Positions 1-6,771 of a DNA stretch of 9,031 nucleotides are shown here, piece by piece. Made by a program: the position numbers and the translations under genes. Origin of the DNA: JBBRTJ01 sp038244535 (GTDB lineage: Bacteria; Actinomycetota; Acidimicrobiia; Acidimicrobiales; Ilumatobacteraceae). How positions within the stretch are numbered: position 1 is the stretch's first letter; the number at the start of each line of letters is the position of its first letter. Below the pieces are notes generated by a model, which saw nothing but the letters and a program-made list of their open reading frames with translations, was not told the origin of the DNA and did no database searches. The stretch lies in NCBI GenBank assembly GCA_038244535.1, contig JBBRTJ010000121.1:1-9031 (forward strand). Reading direction: 5' to 3'.

Positions 1-62
1 CCAGGTCCAGACCCGCACCGCCCAAGTGCACCCCCGCGCCGGCCAGGTCCAGACCCGCACCG
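1..62. repeat. Partial tandem direct repeat, 20-bp identical core
   Basis: The 20-bp core CCAGGTCCAGACCCGCACCG occurs at 1-20 and again, identical, at 43-62, a 42-bp period. The sequence after each core resembles the other only for a few bases and then diverges. It lies just downstream of the stop codon of the carboxylase gene (TGA at 84-82), so it is intergenic here. The array may continue to the left of the window. It shares the pieces CCAGGTC and CCAGAC with the repeat cluster after serC. No function can be assigned. Confidence 0.75.
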
Positions 63-81
63 GCCAACGGTGGCCCGGACC

Positions 82-2073
82 TCACCAGGGGTCGATGCAC
101 GCCCGCTTCTTGCCGGTCCTCACCGGGACCGGCGGCGCAGCTCGCAACGCCCCGATGATGCGCCGGCGCGTGTCGGCGGGATCGATCACGTCGTCGATCT
201 CGAAGTAGGTCGCCATCGACACCGCCTTGCCGTGCTCGTACATCCGCCCGACCAGCTTCTGGAACAGCGCCTCGCGCTCGACCGGATCGGCGATGGCCTC
301 GAGCTCCTTGCGGTAGCCCAACCGGACGGCGCCCTCGAGCCCCATGCCCCCGAACTCGGCCGTCGGCCACGCGACCGTGGCCATCGGCGAGCGAAACGAA
401 CCGCCGGCCATCGCCATGGCGCCCAGCCCGTAGCCCTTGCGCAGCACCACGGTGATGAGCGGCACGGTGATCGAGGCGCCGACGACGAACATCCGCGAGC
501 AGTGGCGCACCAGGGCCGTGCGCTCGACGTCGGGCCCGACCATCATCCCCGGGGTGTCGCACAGCATCAGCACCGGCACGTCGAACGCGTCGCACAGCTG
601 GAGGAACCGGGCCGCCTTGTCGGCGCCGTCGCTGGTGATGGCCCCCGCGAGGTACGTGGGGTTGTTGGCCACCACGCCGATGGCCCTGCCCTCGATGCGC
701 ACCAGCGCGGTGACCATCCCCAACCCGAACGACGGCCGCAGCTCGAGCACCGAGCCCTCGTCGGCCATGATGCTGATCACCCGGCGCACGTCGTAGACCC
801 GCAGGCGCGCCTCGGGGATGACCGATCGCAGCAGCGTCTGATCGGCGCACGCCCATGCCGCGAGCGGGCCTTGGAAGTAGGACAGGTACTGCTTGGCCAC
901 CGCCACGGCGGCGGCTTCGTCGGCCACCAGCACGTCGACCACGCCGTTGGGCACCTGCACGTCCATCGGTCCGACCGCCTCGGGTGCTACCACGCCGAGG
1001 CCACCGCCTTCGATCATCGCCGGTCCACCCATGCCGATCGATGACCCCTCGGTGGCGATCACCACGTCGCAGCACCCGAGCAGCGCGGCGTTGCCCGCGA
1101 AGCAGTAGCGGTTGGCGATCCCGACCAACGGCACCAGCGCGCTGAGCCGGGCGAACTGGGCGAACGTCGTGAGGTCGAGCCCGGCGACGTTCACGACGTC
1201 GGTGTCGCCCGGGCGCCCGCCGCCGCCCTCGGCGAACAGCACGACCGGCGCCCGCAGCCGCTCGGCCAGCTCGAACAAGCGGTCCTTCTTCTGGTGGTTC
1301 TTGAACCCCTGCGTGCCGGCCAGCACCGTGGGGTCATAGGCGACGACCACGCAGCGCGCCCGTTCGTCGTCGAAGTGAGCACCGTTCACCCGCCCGAGCC
1401 CACCGACCAGGCCGTCGCCGGGCGTCTCGGCGATCAGCTCATCGAGCGAACGACGGCCTCGCTGTGCGGCGAGCACCAGCGATCCGTACTCGTCGAACGA
1501 ACCGGGGTCGCACAGGTCGGCCACGTTCTCGCGGGCGGTGCGGTGCCCTGATCGGCGCCGCCGCTCGACTGCGGCCGGCCGCCGTTCGTCGCCGGTGCGC
1601 GACTGGCGCTCGAGCACCTCCGCCAGGTCGGCCCGCACCGCCGACGGAGCCGACGGAGCCGACGGAGCCGACGGAGCCGCCGAAGCCGACAAAGGAGCCG
1701 ACGGACCCGACGGAGCAGCCACCTCGCCACCGGCATCGCCTGCGGACCCGGGAACCGAGAGGGCATCACCGCCGGCATCACGACCGGACCCGGCGGCCGC
1801 ACCAGCATCGTCGCCGACGCGGCTCGGGCGGATCACGACCAGTGGAGCGCCCTCGGCCACCGTCGCCCCCACCTCGACGTGCACGAGGTGGATCACGCCC
1901 GCGCTCGGGGCCGCGATCTCGTGCTCGAGCTTCATCGACTCGAGCACCACCAGCACCTGGCCGGCGCGCACCACATCGCCGTGGGCCGCCATGAGGGCGA
2001 CGACCGTGGCCACCATGGGCGACCGCACGGCCTCGTGACCGTCACCCGACAAGGAAGCCTCCGCGCTCAGCAC
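82..2073 (-). CDS. Acyl-CoA carboxylase subunit, biotin carrier fused to carboxyltransferase (BCCP-CT)
   Basis: A 663-residue subunit that would carry biotin and transfer its carboxyl group to an acyl-CoA in the cytoplasm. Residues about 13-82 form a biotinyl domain with the ESMKLEH motif, biotinylated Lys48. Residues about 83-148 are a low-complexity Ala/Ser/Pro/Gly linker. From about 165 the carboxyltransferase begins (RTARENVADL, FDEYGSL), with glycine-rich EGGGGRPGD (282-290), GMGGPAMIEGGG (347-358) and CDTPGMMVGP (505-514), then GYGLGAMAMAGG (547-558), in the two-lobed order of the family. The BCCP-then-CT order is that of the C-terminal half of single-chain long-chain acyl-CoA carboxylases, so this may be a split relative; the substrate cannot be read. 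No biotin carboxylase lies in the window. It is last in the aspC-serA unit. The GTG at 2073 overlaps serA by 7 nt but has no clear ribosome site; a TTG at 2052 sits 5 nt after GGAGG (2062-2058) and may be the true start. Both keep the biotinyl domain. Confidence 0.88.
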   Translation of the reverse strand: MLSAEASLSGDGHEAVRSPMVATVVALMAAHGDVVRAGQVLVVLESMKLEHEIAAPSAGVIHLVHVEVGATVAEGAPLVVIRPSRVGDDAGAAAGSGRDAGGDALSVPGSAGDAGGEVAAPSGPSAPLSASAAPSAPSAPSAPSAVRADLAEVLERQSRTGDERRPAAVERRRRSGHRTARENVADLCDPGSFDEYGSLVLAAQRGRRSLDELIAETPGDGLVGGLGRVNGAHFDDERARCVVVAYDPTVLAGTQGFKNHQKKDRLFELAERLRAPVVLFAEGGGGRPGDTDVVNVAGLDLTTFAQFARLSALVPLVGIANRYCFAGNAALLGCCDVVIATEGSSIGMGGPAMIEGGGLGVVAPEAVGPMDVQVPNGVVDVLVADEAAAVAVAKQYLSYFQGPLAAWACADQTLLRSVIPEARLRVYDVRRVISIMADEGSVLELRPSFGLGMVTALVRIEGRAIGVVANNPTYLAGAITSDGADKAARFLQLCDAFDVPVLMLCDTPGMMVGPDVERTALVRHCSRMFVVGASITVPLITVVLRKGYGLGAMAMAGGSFRSPMATVAWPTAEFGGMGLEGAVRLGYRKELEAIADPVEREALFQKLVGRMYEHGKAVSMATYFEIDDVIDPADTRRRIIGALRAAPPVPVRTGKKRACIDPW
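1641..1720. repeat. 9-bp minisatellite in the carboxylase linker
   Basis: Four perfect copies of CCGACGGAG lie at 1641-1676, followed by degenerate copies to about 1720. Read on the minus strand in the gene's frame they encode repeated Ala-Pro-Ser triplets in the linker between biotinyl domain and carboxyltransferase (about residues 119-145). Since the unit is three codons long, gain or loss of copies would keep the frame and only change linker length. Ala/Pro-rich flexible linkers are usual next to swinging biotinyl and lipoyl domains. Confidence 0.85.
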
Positions 2074-3632
2074 ACCAGTGCGTGCACGGACACGATGCCC
2101 GGCTCGGCCCGCAGGCGGGCGATCACGTCGGGGAGAACGGGCGCCGTCGACGCAATCACCATCAGGGCCGAACCCGGGCTGGAGCTGCGGCCGACGTCCA
2201 TGTCGGCGATGTTCACGCCCGCCTCGCCGAGCACCGTGCCGACGAGCCCGATCATCCCGGGGCGATCGTCGTTGCGCACCACCAAGAGGTGGCTGGCCGG
2301 GGGCATGTCGGTCATGTGGTCGTCGACGAGCACGATGCGGTGCTCGCCGCGGCGCCCGCTCAGCGTGCCGGCCAGGCTGTGCCCATCGCCGCGCAGCGTG
2401 ACGAGGTTGACGTAGTCGAGCGAGGTGGCCGTCGAGGTCTCGCGAATCTCGACGCCGTGATCCTTGGCCAGCTGCGGGGCGTTCACGTAGGTCACCGGCT
2501 CGTCACTGGCCGCACCGAACAGGCCCTTGAGCACCGACAGGGTCAAGATGCGCGTGTCGTAGTCGGCGATGAGGCCCTCGTAGGTCACCTCGACGGTGTC
2601 GGGCACACCACCGGCGAGACCGGCGAACATCCGCCCGAGGCGCTCGGCGAGCGGGAGGAACGGCCGCACGGTCTCGCTGGCCTCGGCCGCGCTCACGTTG
2701 ACTGCGAACGGGACGAACTCGCCGGCGAGGGCGAGCTGGACCATCTCGGCGATCGTGTCGCCGGCCTTGTCTTGCGCCTCGGTCGTGCTGGCCCCGAGGT
2801 GCGGAGTGACCACGACGCTGTCCAGCTCGAACAAGGGCGAAACGGTCGTCGGCTCCTTGGCGAACACGTCGAGCGCAGCACCGGCGATGATGCCCTCGCG
2901 AACCGCCAGCGCCAGCGCCTCTTCGTCGATGATCCCGCCGCGGGCGGTGTTGATGATCCGCAGCGACGGCTTGGCCCGGCTCAACAGGTCCTTGTTGATC
3001 AGCCCGATCGTCTCGGGGGTCTTGGGGAGGTGGACGGTGAGGAAGTCGGCTTCCTCGACCACCCGGTCGAGCGACATGAGCTCGACGCTCATCTGGCGGG
3101 CCCGCTCGGCCGACACGAAGGGGTCGTAGGCGACCAGGCGCATGCCGAACGCCAGGGCCCGCTGGGCGACGAGCTTGCCCACTCGGCCGAGGCCGACGAT
3201 GCCGAGGGTCTTGTCGGCCACCTCGACGCCCTCCCACCGCGACCGCTCCCAGCGGCCCTCTTTGAGGGCGGCGTGAGCCTGGGGGATGTTGCGGGCCTGG
3301 GCCAAGAGCAGCGCCATCGTGTGCTCGGCGGCCGACACCACGTTGGACTGCGGGGCGTTGACGACCATCACCCCGCGGGCCGTAGCCGCGGCCACGTCGA
3401 CGTTGTCGAGCCCGATGCCGGCTCGTCCGACCACGACGAGGTCGGCGCCCTCGGCCAGGACGGCGGCGGTGACCTGCGTGGCCGAGCGGATGATCAGCGC
3501 GTGCGCGCCGGCGATGGTGGCCAGCAGCTGCTCGGCGCTGAGGCCGAGCTGGATGTCGACGTGGTGGCCGGCCTCGCGGAGCCCGGCCAGGCCCTTGTCG
3601 GCGATCTCCTCGGTGACCAGGATGCGCGCCAC
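2067..3632 (-). CDS. serA: D-3-phosphoglycerate dehydrogenase
   Basis: This enzyme oxidises 3-phosphoglycerate to 3-phosphohydroxypyruvate with NAD, the first step of serine synthesis. The 521-residue product has the length of the long SerA type found in actinobacteria. Visible are the substrate-binding half (AGIGLDNVDV near 71-80, NAPQSNVVSAAEHT near 92-105), the Rossmann motif GLGRVG (147-152) followed by the acidic end of beta2 (YDP), and the catalytic set Arg231 (NTARGG), Glu260 (AKEP) and His278 (TPHLGAS). An intervening domain (about 315-440) and a C-terminal ACT domain (about 447-521, VVRNDDRPGMIGLVG) follow; the ACT domain is the usual site of serine feedback. The chosen GTG at 3632 gives VARILVTEE, the normal N-terminus; an upstream extension of the frame only reads antisense to real codons. 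It starts 2 nt after the aminotransferase stop, with AGAAGGTG about 12 nt upstream, so translation is probably coupled. Confidence 0.96.
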   Translation of the reverse strand: MARILVTEEIADKGLAGLREAGHHVDIQLGLSAEQLLATIAGAHALIIRSATQVTAAVLAEGADLVVVGRAGIGLDNVDVAAATARGVMVVNAPQSNVVSAAEHTMALLLAQARNIPQAHAALKEGRWERSRWEGVEVADKTLGIVGLGRVGKLVAQRALAFGMRLVAYDPFVSAERARQMSVELMSLDRVVEEADFLTVHLPKTPETIGLINKDLLSRAKPSLRIINTARGGIIDEEALALAVREGIIAGAALDVFAKEPTTVSPLFELDSVVVTPHLGASTTEAQDKAGDTIAEMVQLALAGEFVPFAVNVSAAEASETVRPFLPLAERLGRMFAGLAGGVPDTVEVTYEGLIADYDTRILTLSVLKGLFGAASDEPVTYVNAPQLAKDHGVEIRETSTATSLDYVNLVTLRGDGHSLAGTLSGRRGEHRIVLVDDHMTDMPPASHLLVVRNDDRPGMIGLVGTVLGEAGVNIADMDVGRSSSPGSALMVIASTAPVLPDVIARLRAEPGIVSVHALVC

Positions 3633-3634
3633 GA

Positions 3635-4825
3635 TCAGCCCAGCACCTTCTGGAGACGGCTGACGCCTTCGACCAGATCGTCGTCGCCCAGGGCGAACGA
3701 CAGCCGGAAGAAGCCGGGCGCCCCGAACGCCTCGCCCGGCACGACGGCCACCTTGACCTCGCTGAGCAGCAGGTCGGCCAGCTCGAGGCTGGTGGTCGGG
3801 CGTTGGCCGGCGATCTCGCGTCCGAGGAGGCCCTTGACCGACGGGAAGCAGTAGAAGGCGCCCTGGGGTTCGATGCAGGTCACGCCATCGATCTCGTTCA
3901 GCATCTGGTGCATCGTGTGGCCGCGGCGCTCGAAGGCGGTCCGCATCATGGCCACAGCCGACAGGTCGCCGGCGACCGCGGCGAGCGCAGCGCGCTGGCT
4001 CACGTTGGCCACGTTCGAGGTGCTGTGCGACTGGAAGTTGGTGGCTGCGGCGGCGACGTCCTTGGGGCCGATCAGCCAACCGACGCGCCAGCCGGTCATG
4101 GCATAGGTCTTGGCCACGCCGTTCACGATGATGCACGTGTCGGCCAGCTCGGGCACGAGCGTGGGCATGCTGGTGAAGCGGTGCTCGCCGTAGGTCAGGT
4201 GCTCGTAGATCTCGTCGGTGATCACCCAGATGCCGTGCTCGACGGCCCAACGGCCGATGGCCTCGACCTGCTCGGGCGGGTACACGCTGCCACTCGGGTT
4301 GTCGGGCGAGACGAACAGCAAGACCTTGGTGCGCGGGGTGCGGGCAGCCTCGAGCTGCTCGACGGTGACCTGGAAGCCGGTCGACTCGTCGGTGTCGATG
4401 ACCACCGGGACACCGCCTGCGAGGGTGACGCACTCGGGATAGGTCGTCCAGTAGGGCGCGGGGATGATCACTTCGTCGCCCGGGTCGCACAGGGCGGCAA
4501 AGGCGCTGAACACGGCGTGCTTGCCGCCGTTGGTGACCACCACGTTGGCCGCCTGGCAGGCGAATCCGGAGTCGCGCAGGGTCTTGGCGGCGATCGCCTC
4601 GCGGAGCTCGGGGAGGCCGGCGGCGGGCGTGTAGCGATGGTTCTTCGGGTCGCGACAGGCGGCGACGGCGGCCTCGACGATGTGCTCGGGGGTGGGGAAG
4701 TCCGGCTCGCCGGCACCGAAGCCGATGACGTCCTCACCCTGGGCCTTCAGGGCCTTGGCCTTGGCGTCAACGGCAAGCGTGGCGGACTCGGCGATGCTGC
4801 CAATGCGGTCGGAGATGCGCTTCAC
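3635..4825 (-). CDS. aspC: Class I PLP aminotransferase, aspartate aminotransferase-like
   Basis: A cytoplasmic fold-type I aminotransferase of 396 residues, most like the actinobacterial AspC group (subgroup I-gamma), which moves amino groups between aspartate, glutamate and their oxo acids. Sequence marks are GFGAGEPDFPTP (35-46), HRYTPAAGLPELREAI (63-78), PDNPSG with Asn176, TDEIYEHLTYG with Asp204 and Tyr207, Schiff-base Lys239 in NGVAKTYAMTGWRVGW, and the carboxylate-binding Arg374 in FFRLSFA. All PLP residues are present. GTG at 4825 gives VKRISDRIGSIAESATLAVDAKAKA, matching the family start; longer readings run antisense through serC. It is the first gene of a unit with serA and the carboxylase, and diverges from serC with 18 bp between start codons. 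Aspartate is the likely substrate by resemblance; a broader glutamate or aromatic role cannot be excluded. The symbol is by similarity. Confidence 0.9.
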   Translation of the reverse strand: MKRISDRIGSIAESATLAVDAKAKALKAQGEDVIGFGAGEPDFPTPEHIVEAAVAACRDPKNHRYTPAAGLPELREAIAAKTLRDSGFACQAANVVVTNGGKHAVFSAFAALCDPGDEVIIPAPYWTTYPECVTLAGGVPVVIDTDESTGFQVTVEQLEAARTPRTKVLLFVSPDNPSGSVYPPEQVEAIGRWAVEHGIWVITDEIYEHLTYGEHRFTSMPTLVPELADTCIIVNGVAKTYAMTGWRVGWLIGPKDVAAAATNFQSHSTSNVANVSQRAALAAVAGDLSAVAMMRTAFERRGHTMHQMLNEIDGVTCIEPQGAFYCFPSVKGLLGREIAGQRPTTSLELADLLLSEVKVAVVPGEAFGAPGFFRLSFALGDDDLVEGVSRLQKVLG

Positions 4826-4843
4826 GACTGCAATGCTTTCACA
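4826..4843. promoter_or_regulatory. Divergent start region of aspC-like gene and serC
   Basis: Only 18 bp separate the GTG of the minus-strand aminotransferase (4825-4823) from the GTG of serC (4844-4846). No Shine-Dalgarno can be placed properly for either gene inside this gap. Weak -10-like hexamers are AATGCT on the plus strand (4832-4837), 6 nt before the serC GTG, and AAGCAT read on the minus strand (4838-4833), 7 nt before the aminotransferase GTG. They overlap each other. This fits leaderless transcripts, which are common in actinobacteria, but both hexamers match the consensus poorly and the call is inference. Confidence 0.35.
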
Positions 4844-5986
4844 GTGACCCCCAGCAGCCTCCCTCGCATTCCGATCCCCGATCACCTGCTGCCCTCCGAC
4901 GGCCGGTTCGGCTGCGGACCCTCCAAGGTCCGCCCCGAGGCCGTCGACGCCCTTGCCGCGGCGGGCTCCACCTACCTCGGCACCTCGCACCGCCAGCCCG
5001 CCGTGAAGTCGGTCGTGGGGTCGCTGCGCAGCGGGTTGCGGTCGCTGTTCTCGCTCCCCGACGGGTGGGAGGTCGTGCTCGGCAACGGTGGATCGACGGT
5101 GTTCTGGGACGTCGCCACGTTCGGGCTGATCGAGGCCCGTTCGCAGCACCTCGTGTTCGGCGAGTTCTCGTCCAAGTTCGCGGCGGCCTCGGCGGCGGCA
5201 CCGTGGCTCGGCGCTCCGTCAACCGTCGAAGTCGCCCCGGGGGCTCACCCCTGGGCGGTGGCCGAGGACGGGATCGACACCTACGCACTCACCCACAACG
5301 AGACCTCGACCGGGGTCGCGATGCCGCTGACCGTCGAGCAGGCCCGGGTCGTGCCCGCCGACGAGGCGCTCGTGATCGTCGACGCCACCTCGGCTGCGGG
5401 CGGGCTCCTGTGGGATCCGGCGGCCGTCGACGTCTACTACTTCGCTCCTCAGAAGTGCTTCGCCTCCGACGGAGGGCTGTGGATCGCGTTGTGCTCGCCG
5501 GCCGCGGTCGAGCGCATCGAGCTGATCAGCACCTCGGGGCGGTTCGTGCCGGCCTCGCTCGATCTGCGCATCGCCCTCGACAACAGCAGGGCCGACCAGA
5601 CCTACAACACGCCCGCGCTGGCCACGCTGTTCCTGTTCGAGAACCAGGTGCGCTGGATGAACGACCAGGGCGGGCTGCCGTGGTGCGCGGCACGATGCGC
5701 CCAGTCGGCCGAGGTGCTCTACGGCTGGGCCGAGCGGTCACCGTACGCGACGCCCTTCGTGGTCGATCCCGCCATGCGCTCGTCGGTCGTGGGCACCATC
5801 GACCTCGACGGCGTCGACGCGCTCACGGTCTCGGCCGTGCTGCGCGAGCACGGCATCGTCGACACCGAGAGCTACCGCAAGCTCGGCCGCAACCAGTTGC
5901 GGATCGGCATGTTCCCGGCCATCGAGCCGGCCGACGTGCAGTCGCTCACCAACTGCATCGACCACGTGGTGCAGCGCCTGCTCTGA
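4844..5986 (+). CDS. serC: Phosphoserine aminotransferase, actinobacterial type
   Basis: SerC converts 3-phosphohydroxypyruvate and glutamate to O-phosphoserine and 2-oxoglutarate, the step after SerA; the same family can also act in pyridoxine synthesis. The 380-residue product follows the mycobacterial SerC pattern throughout: RFGCGPSKVRPE (21-32), LGTSHRQPAVK (45-55), GNGGSTVFWD (80-89), FGEFSSKFA (105-113), HNETSTGVAM (151-160), Asp180 in VIVDATSAAGG, Schiff-base Lys204 in YYFAPQKCFASDGG, DQTYNTPA (251-258), and DTESYRKLGRNQLRIGMFP near the end. This group differs clearly from the enterobacterial enzyme. GTG at 4844 gives VTPSSLPRIPIP before the conserved DGRFG; the frame remains open far upstream only because it is antisense to the aminotransferase. 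It diverges from the aspC-serA unit, so three enzymes linked to serine metabolism lie together. No serB is in the window. Confidence 0.96.
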   Translation: MTPSSLPRIPIPDHLLPSDGRFGCGPSKVRPEAVDALAAAGSTYLGTSHRQPAVKSVVGSLRSGLRSLFSLPDGWEVVLGNGGSTVFWDVATFGLIEARSQHLVFGEFSSKFAAASAAAPWLGAPSTVEVAPGAHPWAVAEDGIDTYALTHNETSTGVAMPLTVEQARVVPADEALVIVDATSAAGGLLWDPAAVDVYYFAPQKCFASDGGLWIALCSPAAVERIELISTSGRFVPASLDLRIALDNSRADQTYNTPALATLFLFENQVRWMNDQGGLPWCAARCAQSAEVLYGWAERSPYATPFVVDPAMRSSVVGTIDLDGVDALTVSAVLREHGIVDTESYRKLGRNQLRIGMFPAIEPADVQSLTNCIDHVVQRLL

Positions 5987-5998
5987 GCGGCCAGACGT

Positions 5999-6071
5999 TG
6001 GGACCAGACGGGTTGGGACCAGGTCGGGACCAGACGACGGGACCAGACAACAGGACCAGGTCGGGACGTTG
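5999..6071. repeat. GGACCAG direct-repeat cluster downstream of serC
   Basis: The heptamer GGACCAG occurs five times, beginning at 6001, 6016, 6027, 6040 and 6053 (steps of 15, 11, 13 and 13 bp). A longer 15-bp unit, GGACCAGGTCGGGAC, is identical at 6016-6030 and 6053-6067. GACCAGGTC within it is a short near-palindrome with a 1-nt centre. The cluster begins 13 nt after the serC stop and ends about 65 nt before the ferritin-like gene. It may be a degenerate tandem repeat, a protein-binding array or part of the serC 3' end; none can be chosen from sequence. Confidence 0.7.
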
Positions 6072-6135
6072 TGCCCTCCCAGCCGGTGACGGCCTGGTGC
6101 ATCCTCGAACCCAGACCAGGAAACGGGGGCCGACG

Positions 6136-6606
6136 ATGACCACGACGGAACGACAGCCAGGGCTGAGCGAGTTCGAGCAGCAGATGTACGACCACCTGCT
6201 CAACCACGTCCGCATCGAGGACGAGGTGCTACAGGGGTACGCGGCACTCGCCGACAGCGTCAAGGCCGGCTACGTGCGGTTCCTGCTCGACCTGATCGGC
6301 GAGGACGAGCACCGCCACCACGGGCTGTTCCTGCAGTGGGCCGACACGATCAAGGCCATGGGCCGGCTCGAGGAGGGCAGCATCCCCGTCATCACCCGCA
6401 CCCCCGAGGCCGCTGAGCTCATCCCGATGTTCGAGGCGTTCATCAAGACCGAGCACGACGACCTCAAGGAGCTGAAGGCCCTGTCCAAGGAGGTCAAGGA
6501 CTTCAAGGACACCACGCTGTGGGAGCTGCTCATCGAGATGATGGAGCTCGACACGCAGAAGCACATCAAGATCCTCACGTTCCTGCGGGACCACACCGAG
6601 AGCTAG
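6136..6606 (+). CDS. Ferritin-like four-helix protein, putative di-iron
   Basis: A 156-residue, almost wholly helical and acidic protein with no signal peptide or membrane segment, probably cytoplasmic. Candidate metal ligands follow a rubrerythrin/ferritin-like layout: Glu28 in HVRIEDEVL, Glu56-x-x-His59 in GEDEHRHH, Glu106-His107 in KTEHDDLKEL, and Glu137/Asp139 with His143 in MMELDTQKHIKIL. The paired E...ExxH halves suggest a di-iron site, though the second half has Asp139-x-x-x-His143 rather than a strict ExxH. It lacks the rubredoxin domain of rubrerythrin and is shorter than bacterioferritin, so neither name is justified. Possible roles are iron handling or peroxide defence; this is inference from the fold. 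ATG at 6136 has a GGGGG stretch (6125-6129) 6 nt upstream and AGGAAA (6118-6123) 12 nt upstream. It stands alone, 149 bp after serC and convergent with metY; a promoter was not evident. Confidence 0.82.
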   Translation: MTTTERQPGLSEFEQQMYDHLLNHVRIEDEVLQGYAALADSVKAGYVRFLLDLIGEDEHRHHGLFLQWADTIKAMGRLEEGSIPVITRTPEAAELIPMFEAFIKTEHDDLKELKALSKEVKDFKDTTLWELLIEMMELDTQKHIKILTFLRDHTES

Positions 6607-6630
6607 CAGCTCCTCGCCGGCAACGACGTC

Positions 6631-6680
6631 GATTCTCGGTGCACTGAGTCGCAGCAATGCGACGGATGAGACCGAGAATC
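6631..6680. terminator. 50-nt hairpin between convergent genes, GCAA tetraloop
   Basis: GATTCTCGGT (6631-6640) is perfectly complementary to ACCGAGAATC (6671-6680), a 10-bp outer stem. Inside, GTCGCA (6648-6653) pairs with TGCGAC (6658-6663) around the loop GCAA, a GNRA tetraloop on the plus strand. A symmetric 7 x 7 internal loop lies between the stems. The element sits 24 nt after the ferritin-like stop and 91 nt beyond the metY stop, between convergent genes, which suggests a shared terminator. Neither strand has a T-run after the stem, so a classic intrinsic terminator is not supported; a stabilising 3' structure or a small structured RNA is possible. Confidence 0.5.
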
Positions 6681-6771
6681 CGATGGCGCTGCCAGCATCC
6701 CGAGGGCGGTTCGCTGGCCGGAGCGTCGGGGCAGTTGGCTCGCCGTGACGGGCAGGGCGCCGCCGCCGAAG

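Noticed and set aside
70..1044. Long plus-strand open frame opposite the carboxylase gene
   Set aside because: It is antisense to highly conserved carboxyltransferase codons and has the His/Arg/Asp-rich composition typical of shadow frames in GC-rich DNA.
2082..3854. Plus-strand open frame of 590 codons opposite serA and the aminotransferase
   Set aside because: Both genes beneath it are unmistakable enzymes with all catalytic residues; the product resembles no family and reflects codon bias.
3803..4843. Long N-terminal extension of the serC frame
   Set aside because: This part is antisense to the aminotransferase, and SerC similarity begins only after the GTG at 4844.
4826..5149. N-terminal extension of the aminotransferase frame to 5149
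   Set aside because: It reads antisense through serC; the family N-terminus fits the GTG at 4825.
5999..6071. CRISPR array
   Set aside because: The repeats are only 7-15 bp, spacings of 11-15 bp are too short for spacers, and no cas gene is present.
5065..6135. Fusion of an upstream plus-strand frame to the ferritin-like protein
   Set aside because: The upstream part is an out-of-frame reading of serC, while the ATG at 6136 has a purine-rich ribosome site and starts the recognisable protein.
6644..6670. Box C/D or kink-turn-like motif (CTGA and GATGA in the internal loop)
   Set aside because: The C-box match is incomplete, the segment is in a bacterial genome, and such short words are expected by chance.
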